Below are positions 14,757 to 24,100 of a stretch of DNA of 33,169 bases, in pieces. The DNA comes from Saprospiraceae bacterium (GTDB lineage Bacteria > Bacteroidota > Bacteroidia > Chitinophagales > Saprospiraceae): NCBI GenBank assembly GCA_022841745.1, contig JALHQW010000078.1, positions 1 through 33,169 of the forward strand, in the 5' to 3' direction. Made by a program: the position numbers and the translations under genes. Position 1 is the stretch's first letter, and each line of letters opens with the position of its first letter. The notes below the pieces were generated by a model. The model saw only the letters and a list, made by a program, of their open reading frames with translations. It had not been told where the DNA came from and ran no database searches.

Positions 14757-14890
14757 CTGCTAACAGCCGTTTGCCGCAATGGGGGCTGACGTGGTTAAAT
14801 CAAGTGCATTGCTTCTATCAACATTTGTGCTTGATTGACAGTAAAGTGCCCCGAAATCCCCCACTGCGGCAAGCGCGAAACCGTTAGCAG
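14757..14890 (+). repeat. attC-like recombination site
   Basis: Four boxes are paired in the order of an integron attC. The outer boxes CTGCTAAC (14757-14764) and GTTAGCAG (14883-14890) pair exactly. Unpaired spacers follow (6 nt and 10 nt). The inner boxes TTGCCGCAATGGGGG (14771-14785) and CCCCCACTGCGGCAA (14858-14872) pair with one mismatch. A further central stem, ATCAAG/CTTGAT (14799-14804 and 14830-14835), closes the loop. The R' box GTTAGCA departs from GTTRRRY at its last two positions, so recognition by a canonical IntI1 is doubtful. It follows the HxlR gene in the position of a cassette site. Confidence 0.6.
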
Positions 14891-15038
14891 TACCCCCTCC
14901 CCCCCCACAATCCCTCACCCAAACACGACCCAACCCAACTCCACCGACTATATTTGTCCCCTAAACAGGCAGCGCAACCAGCCATAGCGCCTTGGCAAAA
15001 GCTGTCACAGCTGGGCCACCAAGCCCTTCAAGTCCTTT
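14891..15038 (+). promoter_or_regulatory. Leader and probable promoter of the GH57 gene
   Basis: TATATTTG at 14949-14956 matches the TAnnTTTG -7 consensus; no good -33 box is seen. The stretch before it is C-rich (CCCCCTCCCCCCCC at 14892-14905). No gene lies between 14687 and 15038 apart from the attC-like site. Confidence 0.45.
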
Positions 15039-17531
15039 ATGCAAAAAAACAAATACGCCTGCATACACGGCCATTTTTACCAGCCGCCACGGGAGAGTGC
15101 CTGGCTGGAAGTCATCGAGCTGCAAGAGAGCGCAGCGCCGTTTCATGACTGGAACGAGCGCATCAACTTCGAGTGCTATGCCCGCAACACGGCGGCCCGC
15201 ATCAACGGCGAGCGGGACGCCATCAGCAAAATCGTGAACAACTACGCCCAGATAAGTTTCAACTTCGGGCCGACGCTGCTCTCGTGGCTCGAAACCGCCG
15301 ACCCCGACACCTACCGGGCCATCCTCGATGCCGACCGGCAGAGTATGGAGCGCTTCGGCGGGCATGGCAACGCATTGGCGCAAGCCTACAACCATACCAT
15401 CCTGCCGCTGGCCAACGAGCGGGACAAGGTGACGCAGGTGCGCTGGGGCATCGCCGATTTCAAGCGGCGCTTTGAACGAAAGCCAGAGGGCATGTGGCTG
15501 CCCGAGGCCGCCGTGGACACCGCTACGCTGGAGGTTTTGGCGGCGCATGACATTCGCTTCACAGTGCTGGCACCGAGGCAGGCGAAGGCGTTCCGAAAAA
15601 TCGGGGCGAAGGACTGGACACCGCTACCCCACGAGAACGTGGATCCCCGCCGGGCCTACCTTTGCAACCTGCCCTCCGGCAAGCAGATAGACTTGTTTTT
15701 TTACGATGGAAACATAGCGAAGGATGTGGCCTTCCAAGGGCTGCTGGGCAGCGGGGCGACTTTTGGGCAGCGAATGGTCAGCACCTTCGACAACAATGAC
15801 GAGCCACAGCTATCGCATGCCGCCACGGACGGCGAGAGCTACGGCCACCACCACGAATGGGGCGAAATGGCACTGGCCTTTTGCCTCGATTTTATCGAAG
15901 AAAAAACGCCTGCCTCACTGACGAACTACGGCCAGTTCCTGGAGCTGCACCCGCCCGTTTACGAAGTGCAAATCCATGAAAACAGCTCATGGAGTTGCGC
16001 TCATGGCGTGGAGCGCTGGCGCACCGACTGCGGCTGCAACACGGGGGGCGAGGCGCACTGGAATCAAGCCTGGCGTGGCCCACTGCGGGATGCGCTCGAC
16101 TGGCTGCAAGTCGAACTGACCCGTGAGTACGAACTTTCCGGCAGCCAATGGCTAAAGGACATCTGGGAGGCGAGGAACGAGTACATCAGCGTCATCCTCG
16201 ACCGCTCGGCGGAAAACGTGGAGCATTTCATCGAAAAACATGCAAGCCGTGAGCTGACAAAAACGGAGCGCATCAACCTGCTGCGCTTGCTCGAAATCCA
16301 GCGGCAATGCCAGTTGATGTACACGAGTTGTGCTTGGTTTTTCTCGGAGGTGTCTGGCATCGAGACGAACCAAGTGCTGCAATACGCCTTGCGGGCGACC
16401 TATCACCACTACAATGCCACGGGCGTCAGCCTTGCCCCGCAGTTCATCCAGCGGCTGGAGCGGGTGCCGAGCAATCGCTACCAGAACGCCGCCGAGAGCT
16501 TCCGGATACACGTGCAACCCTCGCAACTGACCTTGACCGGGGTGGCCATGCACTATGCCGCTTCGTCCATCTTCGAGGAGTACGAGGACTCGGTCAATTT
16601 CCTGCACTTCCGGGCCGATAACGAGGTGTTCGAGCGCATACCGGCGGGCGGGCAGCAATTGGCCATCGGGCGCACGACGGTCACTTCCAAACTGACCTAT
16701 TCGGAGAAGCATTTCAGCTTTGCCGTGCTATACCTTGGCCAGCAGCACATGGTCGGCAGCATCTCGCTGGATATGCCCCGTACAGTCTTCGACCACCTAC
16801 AATCGCAGATGGCCACGGCCTTCATCAGCGCCAACCTTGGCGATGTCATTAGCCTGATTCAGGGTTTTGGGGCAGACAAGTTTTCTTTCAAGAACTTGTT
16901 CAAGGATGAAAAGCTCAAAATTTACAAGCAGATTCTGGCAAAAAGCTACCCAGCGGTGGAATCGGCGATGAAGGACTACTACGAAGACAATTACCAACTG
17001 ATGAACGGGATGCTACGGGACGATATCCCTGTGCCGGGCACTTGGCGGGGTGTCACGCAGTTCGTGATTGAGCAGGAGTTGCAACGTTTTTTTGAAAACG
17101 GCAAATTAAGCGTGCGGATGCTGCGCCACCTGGTGGGTGAGCATGCACTATGGGGCGTGCAATTCATGGATGTGAAGCGGTTGAAATTCGTATCCGGCGA
17201 GCGCATTTTTGCGGAGCTAAAAAGCATCACCCACGATGCCGAGGGTGCGGAGAACCTGCGGCGGCTTTCCCGTGTCATCGAAATATTGGGACAGTTGGAC
17301 ATCCTGCCGGAGCTATGGAAAAGCCAAAACCACTATTACCATCTGGCGCAGCAGCACTTGGCAGCAGGTTGGGTGGGTGTTAGTGAGGCATGGAAAATGC
17401 GATTTTTGGAACTGGGTAAATGGCTGAGGCTAACGGTAGACGATGGACGGCTAACGGTAGACGATGGACGGCTAACGGTTGGCGGAATTAGCGCTGTGCC
17501 AACCGTCAACCGTCCACCGTTAGCCGTTTAG
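15039..17531 (+). CDS. GH57 glycoside hydrolase with DUF3536 (alpha-amylase/alpha-mannosidase-like)
   Basis: An 830-residue cytoplasmic-looking protein (no signal peptide). The N-terminus has the GH57 motif HGHFYQPPRE. The probable nucleophile is Glu156 in GMWLPEAAVD and the probable acid/base is Asp264 in AATDGESYGHHHEWGE. The central and C-terminal parts match the DUF3536 group (WSCAHGVERWRTDCGCNTGG). GH57 members hydrolyse or transfer alpha-glucans, which fits glgA and glk nearby; the precise activity is unknown. The last 30 or so residues (RLTVDDGRLTVDDGRLTVGG and on) are the translation of a palindromic repeat at 17428-17525, so the native C-terminus was probably near ELGKWL. The TAG stop shares four bases (TTAG) with the stop of the convergent next gene. 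Confidence 0.88.
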   Translation: MQKNKYACIHGHFYQPPRESAWLEVIELQESAAPFHDWNERINFECYARNTAARINGERDAISKIVNNYAQISFNFGPTLLSWLETADPDTYRAILDADRQSMERFGGHGNALAQAYNHTILPLANERDKVTQVRWGIADFKRRFERKPEGMWLPEAAVDTATLEVLAAHDIRFTVLAPRQAKAFRKIGAKDWTPLPHENVDPRRAYLCNLPSGKQIDLFFYDGNIAKDVAFQGLLGSGATFGQRMVSTFDNNDEPQLSHAATDGESYGHHHEWGEMALAFCLDFIEEKTPASLTNYGQFLELHPPVYEVQIHENSSWSCAHGVERWRTDCGCNTGGEAHWNQAWRGPLRDALDWLQVELTREYELSGSQWLKDIWEARNEYISVILDRSAENVEHFIEKHASRELTKTERINLLRLLEIQRQCQLMYTSCAWFFSEVSGIETNQVLQYALRATYHHYNATGVSLAPQFIQRLERVPSNRYQNAAESFRIHVQPSQLTLTGVAMHYAASSIFEEYEDSVNFLHFRADNEVFERIPAGGQQLAIGRTTVTSKLTYSEKHFSFAVLYLGQQHMVGSISLDMPRTVFDHLQSQMATAFISANLGDVISLIQGFGADKFSFKNLFKDEKLKIYKQILAKSYPAVESAMKDYYEDNYQLMNGMLRDDIPVPGTWRGVTQFVIEQELQRFFENGKLSVRMLRHLVGEHALWGVQFMDVKRLKFVSGERIFAELKSITHDAEGAENLRRLSRVIEILGQLDILPELWKSQNHYYHLAQQHLAAGWVGVSEAWKMRFLELGKWLRLTVDDGRLTVDDGRLTVGGISAVPTVNRPPLAV
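17428..17525. repeat. Palindromic tandem-word element at the GH57 C-terminus
   Basis: The left arm (17428-17483) holds tandem copies of the 20-nt word GCTAACGGTAGACGATGGAC; the right arm (17498-17525) is GCCAACCGTCAACCGTCCAC followed by CGTTAGCC. The arms pair imperfectly. The element lies inside the GH57 frame and ends 2 bases before the shared stop codons at 17528-17531, so its hairpin could end transcription from both sides. Confidence 0.85.
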
Positions 17532-18712
17532 TCTTCCACGACAGTAGCGTCGTCAATCAAATCGTCGGTGTTCTTGTCCTTGTTTTTCGGCTTCTCATCG
17601 TCCTTTAGTGGGCGCAATTCGAGGTGGCCTTCGCCTTTGTTGTGGTAGTCGCCTTTGGCGAACCGCTCGGCTTTTTCCCAGAAGCTATCGTGCTTGGCGA
17701 ACTCGCTGCCGCCCGTGTCGAGGGGCTTGTCGGCGAATTGGGTATTGTTGCCGCTGATTTTATCCTCCAATTTCTGGTTGAGTTCCTTTGCCTTGTCAAT
17801 GAGGCTACCAGTCGTCTCGCCCGATTTTTCAGCTTCAGCCTGTGCCTTGGCCATGAGGTCGTCCTTGGCAGCAAGGATTTTAGCACCGATGCCAGCAGCC
17901 AAATCCTTTGCTTTATCGAGGGCTTCGCCGCCCTTTTCGAAAAGGACTTCACCAACTTTTTCCGAAACGTCACCGAACTTCTCGGTGAATTTCTCCCCAG
18001 CGTCCAATACTTTTTCGCCGACTTTGCTGGCGATATCGCCCGCTTTGTCCATCACGACCTCGCCTTTTCCCAAGATGGCCCCACCTACGTTCTCGGCAGT
18101 TTCGCCAAACTTGTTGGTGAACTTGCCACCAACATCCATGACCTTTTCACCGACCTTGCTGGCAAAGTCGCCGGCCTTGTCGAGCGCCTCGCTGCCTTTG
18201 TCCACGACCGTGGCGGTAGTGCTAGCGGCGGTGGTTTTCAAGGAATCCACCATGCTTGGCTCGCTGATTGGAGTGTCGGGCACACCATCGTCGAGCAGTT
18301 TGGGCGCATCGGCGGGGGTAGGGTGAAGCGGGGGAAGTTCCAACGTTTCTATTGGCTCCGCAATGGATGTGGATGGTGCCGCAGCAGCAGCTTCCCGCTC
18401 GGCGATGATGGCGTCCATCACGTCATCCGTGTCGGGTTTGGCGGGGGCAGCGGGAGCGACAGGGGCTTCTGGTTTGTCGTTGACGAAGTCGCTGACTTTT
18501 TCCTTGGCGGCTTCCGCCAAATCGGCGGCCTTGTCCATAGCGAGGTCGGCTTTTTCAGCAACGGCCTTGCCGAGGTCGGCGGCGGTGTCCTGCACTTTGT
18601 CCCAGAGGTCGGCGCTGGCTTCCTTGGTGGCGTCCACGGCCTTGTCGGCGGCGGACTTGGTGACGGATTTTGCCCCGAAGAGGATTTTTTTCAAATCGTT
18701 GAAGAATGCCAT
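17528..18712 (-). CDS. LEA-like protein of 11-residue amphipathic repeats
   Basis: A 394-residue hydrophilic protein with no signal peptide. Two blocks are phased in exact 11-mers: residues about 18-70 (SAADKAVDATK, EASADLWDKVQ, DTAADLGKAVA) and about 180-290. In the second block the order LDKAGDFASKV, GEKVMDVGGKF, TNKFGETAENV, GGAILGKGEVV repeats as a 44-residue unit, followed by MDKAGDIASKV and so on. An acidic Ala/Pro-rich linker separates the blocks, and the tail is charged. 11-mer phasing is the hallmark of group 3 LEA proteins, which form helices on drying or at membranes. A role in desiccation or membrane protection is inference. It converges on the GH57 gene and shares its stop bases. 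Confidence 0.8.
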   Translation of the reverse strand: MAFFNDLKKILFGAKSVTKSAADKAVDATKEASADLWDKVQDTAADLGKAVAEKADLAMDKAADLAEAAKEKVSDFVNDKPEAPVAPAAPAKPDTDDVMDAIIAEREAAAAAPSTSIAEPIETLELPPLHPTPADAPKLLDDGVPDTPISEPSMVDSLKTTAASTTATVVDKGSEALDKAGDFASKVGEKVMDVGGKFTNKFGETAENVGGAILGKGEVVMDKAGDIASKVGEKVLDAGEKFTEKFGDVSEKVGEVLFEKGGEALDKAKDLAAGIGAKILAAKDDLMAKAQAEAEKSGETTGSLIDKAKELNQKLEDKISGNNTQFADKPLDTGGSEFAKHDSFWEKAERFAKGDYHNKGEGHLELRPLKDDEKPKNKDKNTDDLIDDATVVED

Positions 18713-18898
18713 GATGCTTATTTTTTTGTTGAAAAAAGGCGTTTACGGTACTATTTGCGAATGCAAAAAAGCAGGTGAAAGGTAGGTATTTTTACAAAAA
18801 GGCCTAAAAAATATTGGCCAAAGGGTGGCATAGTACAGATGAACTCTCATTTCCCCTACTTTCGCAGCCCAACCCAGCCACGAATCACTAATCACCAC

Positions 18899-19567
18899 AT
18901 GGACGAATCTCTTTTCCAAGAATTCCTGAAAAAAGCGGGCCTACGCTTCAAGTCGCACCCGTGGCATGGCATAGAAGTCGGGGCGGACGCCCCGGCGGTC
19001 GTAACGGCCTATATCGAAATCATCCCCTCCGATACGGTGAAGTACGAGGTGGACAAGCCGAGCGGGCACTTGAAGGTGGACCGCCCGCAGAAGTTCTCGA
19101 ACATCGTCCCGGCACTGTACGGGTTCATTCCCAAGACCTATTGCAAGGAGGAAATCGCCAAGTTTTGCATGGAAAAGACCGGGCGAACGGGCATCATCGG
19201 CGATGGTGACCCACTCGACATCTGCGTGTTGACGGAGCGGGACATCACCCACGGCGACATCATCGTGCAGGCCAAAATCGTGGGTGGCTTCCGCATGATT
19301 GACAACAACGAGGCCGACGACAAAATCGTTGCCGTCTTGAAACAGGATGAGCTTTATGCGCAATGGAACGACATCCATGATATGCCGCCGAGCATCGTGA
19401 ACAGGCTCAGCCATTATTTCCTTACCTACAAGCAGTTCCCCGGTCAGGGGCAGAAGGTGGAAATCCCGCATATCTATGGCAGGGAGGAGGCTTACGAGGT
19501 GGTGAAGGCGAGCCAGCGGGATTATGAAAACTACTTCAAGCCTTTGAGCCTATCCCATTTAGGTTAA
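18899..19567 (+). CDS. ppa: Inorganic pyrophosphatase (family I)
   Basis: A 222-residue soluble pyrophosphatase (PPi to 2 Pi, Mg-dependent, cytoplasm). The family I core is clear: KYEVDKPSGHLKVDRPQ, VPALYGFIPKTY, the Asp-rich signature DGDPLDICVL, then GDIIVQAKIVGGFRMID and ADDKIVAVL. I chose the ATG at 18899; an in-frame ATG at 18839 would add 20 residues that cover a possible -7 box (TACTTTCG, 18857-18864). It is followed by a strong bidirectional terminator. Confidence 0.95.
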   Translation: MDESLFQEFLKKAGLRFKSHPWHGIEVGADAPAVVTAYIEIIPSDTVKYEVDKPSGHLKVDRPQKFSNIVPALYGFIPKTYCKEEIAKFCMEKTGRTGIIGDGDPLDICVLTERDITHGDIIVQAKIVGGFRMIDNNEADDKIVAVLKQDELYAQWNDIHDMPPSIVNRLSHYFLTYKQFPGQGQKVEIPHIYGREEAYEVVKASQRDYENYFKPLSLSHLG

Positions 19568-19615
19568 AAACAAGAGCCTCTTGCGTTTCACAACTCGCAA
19601 GAGGCTCTTTTGTTT
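19568..19615. terminator. Bidirectional rho-independent terminator
   Basis: The arms AAACAAGAGCCTCTTGCG (19568-19585) and CGCAAGAGGCTCTTTTGTTT (19596-19615) form a long stem with A-tract and T-tract flanks. It lies between the converging ppa and the cysteine-rich gene and can serve both. Confidence 0.92.
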
Positions 19616-19666
19616 GTGGCATTCTCTGTGTGCAGGAAATACCAATTCTCTTAGGAAGAGAAGCTA

Positions 19667-20140
19667 TTACTTGTTCTCGTTTTCGCTGCTAACGAGCTTC
19701 ACCTTGGCGTCGCCCTCGGTGCTGGTAGTGGAAGCTTTTTCGCCCTTCTTGGCGCAGCATGCTTTCTGGCCAGAAGCGCAAGCTTTCTTCTCAGTAGAAG
19801 AAACCTTGGTGGCAGAAGCGCTCTTTGTGCAGGCAGCTTTTTCAGAAGGAGAAACATTGATGAACTTGCCAGACTTGGTGCAGTACTCCACGCCAGTGAA
19901 GGATACTTTGCCAGTAGTTGGGCAAGTCTCCTTGCGGCTGTAGGTAACCTCGCCAGTGTTGGATACTAGCTTGACAATGCTTTCGTCAGTGGAAGCAGCT
20001 TTATCGGCGTCCGTCATGGATGCAGATGAACAAGAAGTTTTCTCACCGGCAGTCTTTGCTGCGCAACAAGCTTTCTTTTGGGCATCGGCAGTGAAGGCCA
20101 TCAAACCCGTGAATGCGAACAGGAAAAATAATTTCTTCAT
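19667..20140 (-). CDS. Cysteine-rich exported protein, unknown function
   Basis: A 157-residue protein with a signal peptide (MKKLFFLFAFTGLMAFTADA). The mature part is rich in Lys, Ala, Ser and Thr and has nine Cys (25, 26, 37, 73, 87, 104, 121, 128, 129). Two nearly identical KACCA(A)K motifs lie near the two ends of the mature chain. A central segment, EVTYSRKETCPTTGKVSFTG, looks folded. Paired cysteines in an envelope protein suggest metal binding or disulfide links; that is inference. The gene is single, with its own promoter (20188-20221) and terminator. I do not recognise the family. Confidence 0.75.
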   Translation of the reverse strand: MKKLFFLFAFTGLMAFTADAQKKACCAAKTAGEKTSCSSASMTDADKAASTDESIVKLVSNTGEVTYSRKETCPTTGKVSFTGVEYCTKSGKFINVSPSEKAACTKSASATKVSSTEKKACASGQKACCAKKGEKASTTSTEGDAKVKLVSSENENK

Positions 20141-20187
20141 TTTGAACTGTATTTTACTGGATGAAATGATTGAATGCGAAAGTTTTG

Positions 20188-20221
20188 CAAACCTAAATAT
20201 TGCTACAAAACAGTGCCAAAA
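20188..20221 (-). promoter_or_regulatory. Promoter of the cysteine-rich gene
   Basis: On the minus strand TTTTGG (20221-20216) lies 20 bases before TAGGTTTG (20195-20188), matching the Bacteroidota -33/-7 pattern. The start codon follows about 48 bases downstream. Confidence 0.6.
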
Positions 20222-20337
20222 TTAACGGTTGAAATTGGCCAATACAATCGTTAAAGCTGTCTTTATGAGAATTTTAACCTTTTGTTAAGGCACAAGTTTT
20301 GGTTACTGATGCGGTTTCCTTGGAACTATATTTTCGC

Positions 20338-20345
20338 TACCTTTG
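20338..20345 (+). promoter_or_regulatory. Promoter -7 box of the lipoprotein gene
   Basis: TACCTTTG matches TAnnTTTG; a weak TTTCC lies 18 bases upstream. It falls inside the frame that would start at 20343, which supports the start at 20406. Confidence 0.5.
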
Positions 20346-20405
20346 GCTCGAAAAACGGATAAAGCTACGCCAAGTCCCATAATTTCCCGCAAAAATTTTC
20401 GCCGC

Positions 20406-20951
20406 ATGAAAAAAATCATACCCATCCTCGCCATGTTGACCCTTTTGCTCACCGCCTGCAAGACGACCAGGTACACCCCCGAAAAATTCCCCGTCCGGCA
20501 AATCGTCTTTGGCGACGGCGGCGGCTTCGCTGGCATCGAGACTTCATATACCCTGCTCGAAAACGGCCAGATTTTCAAGCAGGTAGGCGTGGAAGGGGCC
20601 TATACGGAACTAAAGGCCATCAAAGCCAAACAGGCCAAGGAACTGTTCGACAAGGTGAACTCCCTGCACATTTTCAAGCTCGATATTGACAAGCCGGGCA
20701 ATATGTACTACTTCCTGCGCCAAGCAACCGACAACCTCGACAGCCGGGTAACCTGGGGCGCTGGCGACTACATGCCGCCACAGGGCCTTGTCAGCGTTTA
20801 CCGGGAGCTAAAGGGTATTGCCAAGGCACAGCAGGATGCCGCCGAAGCCAAGCCGACCAAGCAAAAACCCAAGTCGGACAAGGACAAAAAGCCCGACACC
20901 AAGAAGGACGACACCACCACCACGCCCAAAGAGGAGAATACGGGTTGGTAA
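20406..20951 (+). CDS. Lipoprotein of unknown function
   Basis: 181 residues from the ATG at 20406, chosen because it opens a lipoprotein signal peptide (MKKIIPILAMLTLLLTAC, acylated Cys18). The body (TPEKFPVRQIVFGDGGGFAG, SYTLLENGQIFKQ, then ELFDKVNSLHIFKLDIDKPG and NMYYFLRQ) looks like a small beta-rich domain known to me only from hypothetical Bacteroidota proteins. The C-terminus is a disordered Lys/Asp/Thr/Pro tail. It probably sits on a membrane face in the envelope. The M4 protease follows on the same strand after 182 bases. Confidence 0.75.
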   Translation: MKKIIPILAMLTLLLTACKTTRYTPEKFPVRQIVFGDGGGFAGIETSYTLLENGQIFKQVGVEGAYTELKAIKAKQAKELFDKVNSLHIFKLDIDKPGNMYYFLRQATDNLDSRVTWGAGDYMPPQGLVSVYRELKGIAKAQQDAAEAKPTKQKPKSDKDKKPDTKKDDTTTTPKEENTGW

Positions 20952-21133
20952 GCCAACCCACCGGCGGCTACCCTATTGTTGCTGCGCAACACCTAATTCG
21001 CTATACAAATACTGTACGTGCGGGCCATTGCATCGTGATGCTGCTCGCCCAATTTGGCGACTTCCACCTGTCCATGGTAGGTCGTCAAAATCCATCAGCA
21101 ACCATTAACCACCATATCTTCAATCCTACCATC

Positions 21134-24100
21134 ATGAAAAAACATTACCTGACATTGTTGGCAATTATCGTTGCTGCGCAAGTCTTTGGCCAAATGAAGC
21201 CCACCCGGCCAAGCAAATCGGCTTCACAGCCCTTTCAAATCGAAAACATTGCCCCACCGCTGTCCATTAGGGCCAGCGTCCCGGCGGCAGAGCCCAGCCT
21301 TTTCGACCAGCCTTTCCAGCCAAAGCCGATGAAAATGATACCAAGGCCCGTCAGCGGCCAGCCCTCCCTCATGGCGCAGGTGTCGGAGGAAACGGGCACA
21401 CCTTATATGATACGGGGCGAAATGGCGACCGACCCGGCCAAGTCAACAGCGGAACAAGTGCAGGGTTACCTGTTGGCCGCCAAGTCGGTGCTAAAATTGG
21501 ATGACCCAACCAAGGAATTTGAAATCAAACTGACCACTACCGACGAACTTGGCATCCGGCATACCCGGCTGCGGCAGTTATGGCAGGGCGTTCCCGTGCA
21601 TGGCGCAGAGGCTATTTTGCATGAAAAAGGCGGGAAGTTCTACCTGTTCAATGGCCGCTATCACCCTTCGCCAAAATTGGCTGATGTGGTTCCGACCATT
21701 CAGATGGCGGCTGCCAGCCAAATTGCGCTAGCGCACGTAAGCGAAAAAGAAGTGGTGAAGCCGCTTGCCGAAGGCGACCTCCAATTGCTCGCCATGCCGC
21801 AGCAGACCAAGGCCGAATTGGTCATTTACCATAAAAACAAAACACCCCACCTTGCATGGCACGTGACCGTGGTGCCGAACCTTGCCGCCCGCTACAGCTA
21901 CTTCGTGGACGCAAAGACGGGCGAGGTGCTCAACCACTACTCGGAGCTTTGCAAGATTGCGGGACACTTTCATGGAGTTGGCAGTTCGACAGTGGGCAGT
22001 GGGCAGCCAGTGTCTGCTAACCCCGGACTTGACTGCCCACTGCCAACTGTCGAACTGCCAACTGAAGTTGACCCCGACGGCCCCGCAACGGCCAATGCCA
22101 ACGACCTGTTCGGGCAATCAAGGCTGATAAATACCTATCAGGTGGGCAATAGTTTTTTCTTGATTGATGCTTCGCAAACGATGTTGAACAACAACCAGTC
22201 CGTGTTCCCTAACGAGCCGGTGGGCGTGATTTGGACGATTGATGCAGAGAACACCTCGCCGGAGAACGATAATTTCGGGGCCGTGCACGTCACCTCTGGC
22301 AACAATAATTGGAACAACCCCAAGGCCGTAAGCGCCCATTACCATGCCGAGAAGGCTTACGATTATTTCAAGAATACCTTCAATCGCAATAGCATCAACG
22401 GCCAAGGCGGCAATATCATATCATTAATAAATGTGGTGGAAAGCGATGGCGCCCAAATGGACAACGCCTTCTGGAACGGGCAGGCGATGTTTTATGGCAA
22501 CGGTGACCAAGCCTTTACCGCCCCCTTGCAAAAAGCATTGGACGTATCGGGCCACGAGATGTCGCATGGGGTCATACAGGCCACTGCCAATTTGGAATAC
22601 CTGAACGAAAGCGGTGCCCTGAACGAGAGTTTTGCAGATGTTTTTGGGGCGATGATAGACCGTGACGACTGGAAAATGGGCGAGGACCTGACCAGCACCC
22701 AGTTTTTTCCCACGGGTGCCCTGCGTGACATGAGCGACCCGCACAATGGCGGTAACAGCCTCAACGACAATGGCTGGCAGCCCGCCCACTACAACGAGCG
22801 CTTCCAGGGCGATGAGGACAATGGCGGCGTGCATATCAACTCTGGCATCGTCAACAAGGCGTTCTTCCTTTTTGCCAGCAATGCCAGCGTGGGCAAGGCA
22901 AAGGCCGAGAAGGTCTATTACCGGGCATTGACCGAGTACCTTACCCACTCCAGCAACTTCGTGGACTGCCGCTTGGCCGTGGTGCAAGCTGCTACCGACC
23001 TGCACGGCGCAAATTCCGTGGAGGTGAATGCCGCAAAGTCCGCCTTTGATGCAGTGGGCATAGGCTCCAGCGGTGGCTCCACCGGCAACCAGGACGACTT
23101 GGACACCAACCCCGGCGAGGAATTCATCCTGATGACCGACCTCAACGAGCAGCAGCTTTACATCTATACGCCTGACGGCACGGCCATCTCCGACCCACTT
23201 ACCGATATCTCCCCATTCAGCAGGCCCAGCGTCACCGACGACGGCTCAACTATTGTCTATATTGATGAGGACAACAAGATGAGGAGCATCAATATTGACT
23301 GGAATGCTGGCTCATTCACTACGCAGGTGATTCAGGACGACCCTATTTGGCGCAATGTGGCCATTTCAAAGGATGGGAACCGCTTGGCAGCCTTATTGCT
23401 CGACTCGGACAACGATCCTGATAACGACAATTTCCTCTACATTTATGACTATAGCGAAGCCGGCGGCTTCTTTGAGTTCAAGTTGACCAACCCTACCACG
23501 GTTCAAGGTGGCCCAGAAAGCGACAACGTGAGCTTTGCCGACGTGATTGAATGGGATCACACGGGCCAGTGGGTCATGTACGATGCCCTCAGCACCATCA
23601 GTACGGGCACACAGGATATTGAATTCTGGGACATCAACTTCATCTATGCCTGGAACGGCACTTTCTATGGCAATGGCTATATCGAAAAGCTGTTCAGCAG
23701 CCTGCCCGAAAACGTGAGCGTGGGCAACCCGACCTTCTCCAAGAACTCGGACTACATCATCGCATTTGATTATTTCGATGAGGCCAACAATGAATACAAT
23801 TTGTATGGCTACAATATCGAAACGAGCGATGCAGGCGTCATTTTCCAAGGCAGCGACCTCCATTGGCCAAACTATTCGGTGGACGATACCGAACTTGTTT
23901 TCAATGCCTTTTCGAACTCGGGAAACCAAGTGCTGGCCTTCATTCCTTTGGAAAACGACAAAATAACTCCAAGCGGCAATCCCAGTATTTACCTACAAGA
24001 TAAACAACTCGGCGTTTGGTTTGCCAACGGCGATAGGGTGCTGGGCAATAAGGACATTATCGCAGAGCAAAACATCCGCCTGTACCCGAACCCCGTCAGC

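Noticed and set aside
17624-18778. 384-codon open frame on the plus strand opposite the LEA-like gene
   Set aside because: It is a mirror of a repetitive low-complexity gene; the minus-strand frame has the perfect 11-mer phasing.
18839-18898. N-terminal extension of pyrophosphatase
   Set aside because: The extra residues are unlike the family and cover a possible -7 promoter box.
20945-21133. 63-residue extension before the M4 protease signal peptide
   Set aside because: A signal peptide begins at 21134 and must be N-terminal; the upstream frame overlaps the preceding gene's end.
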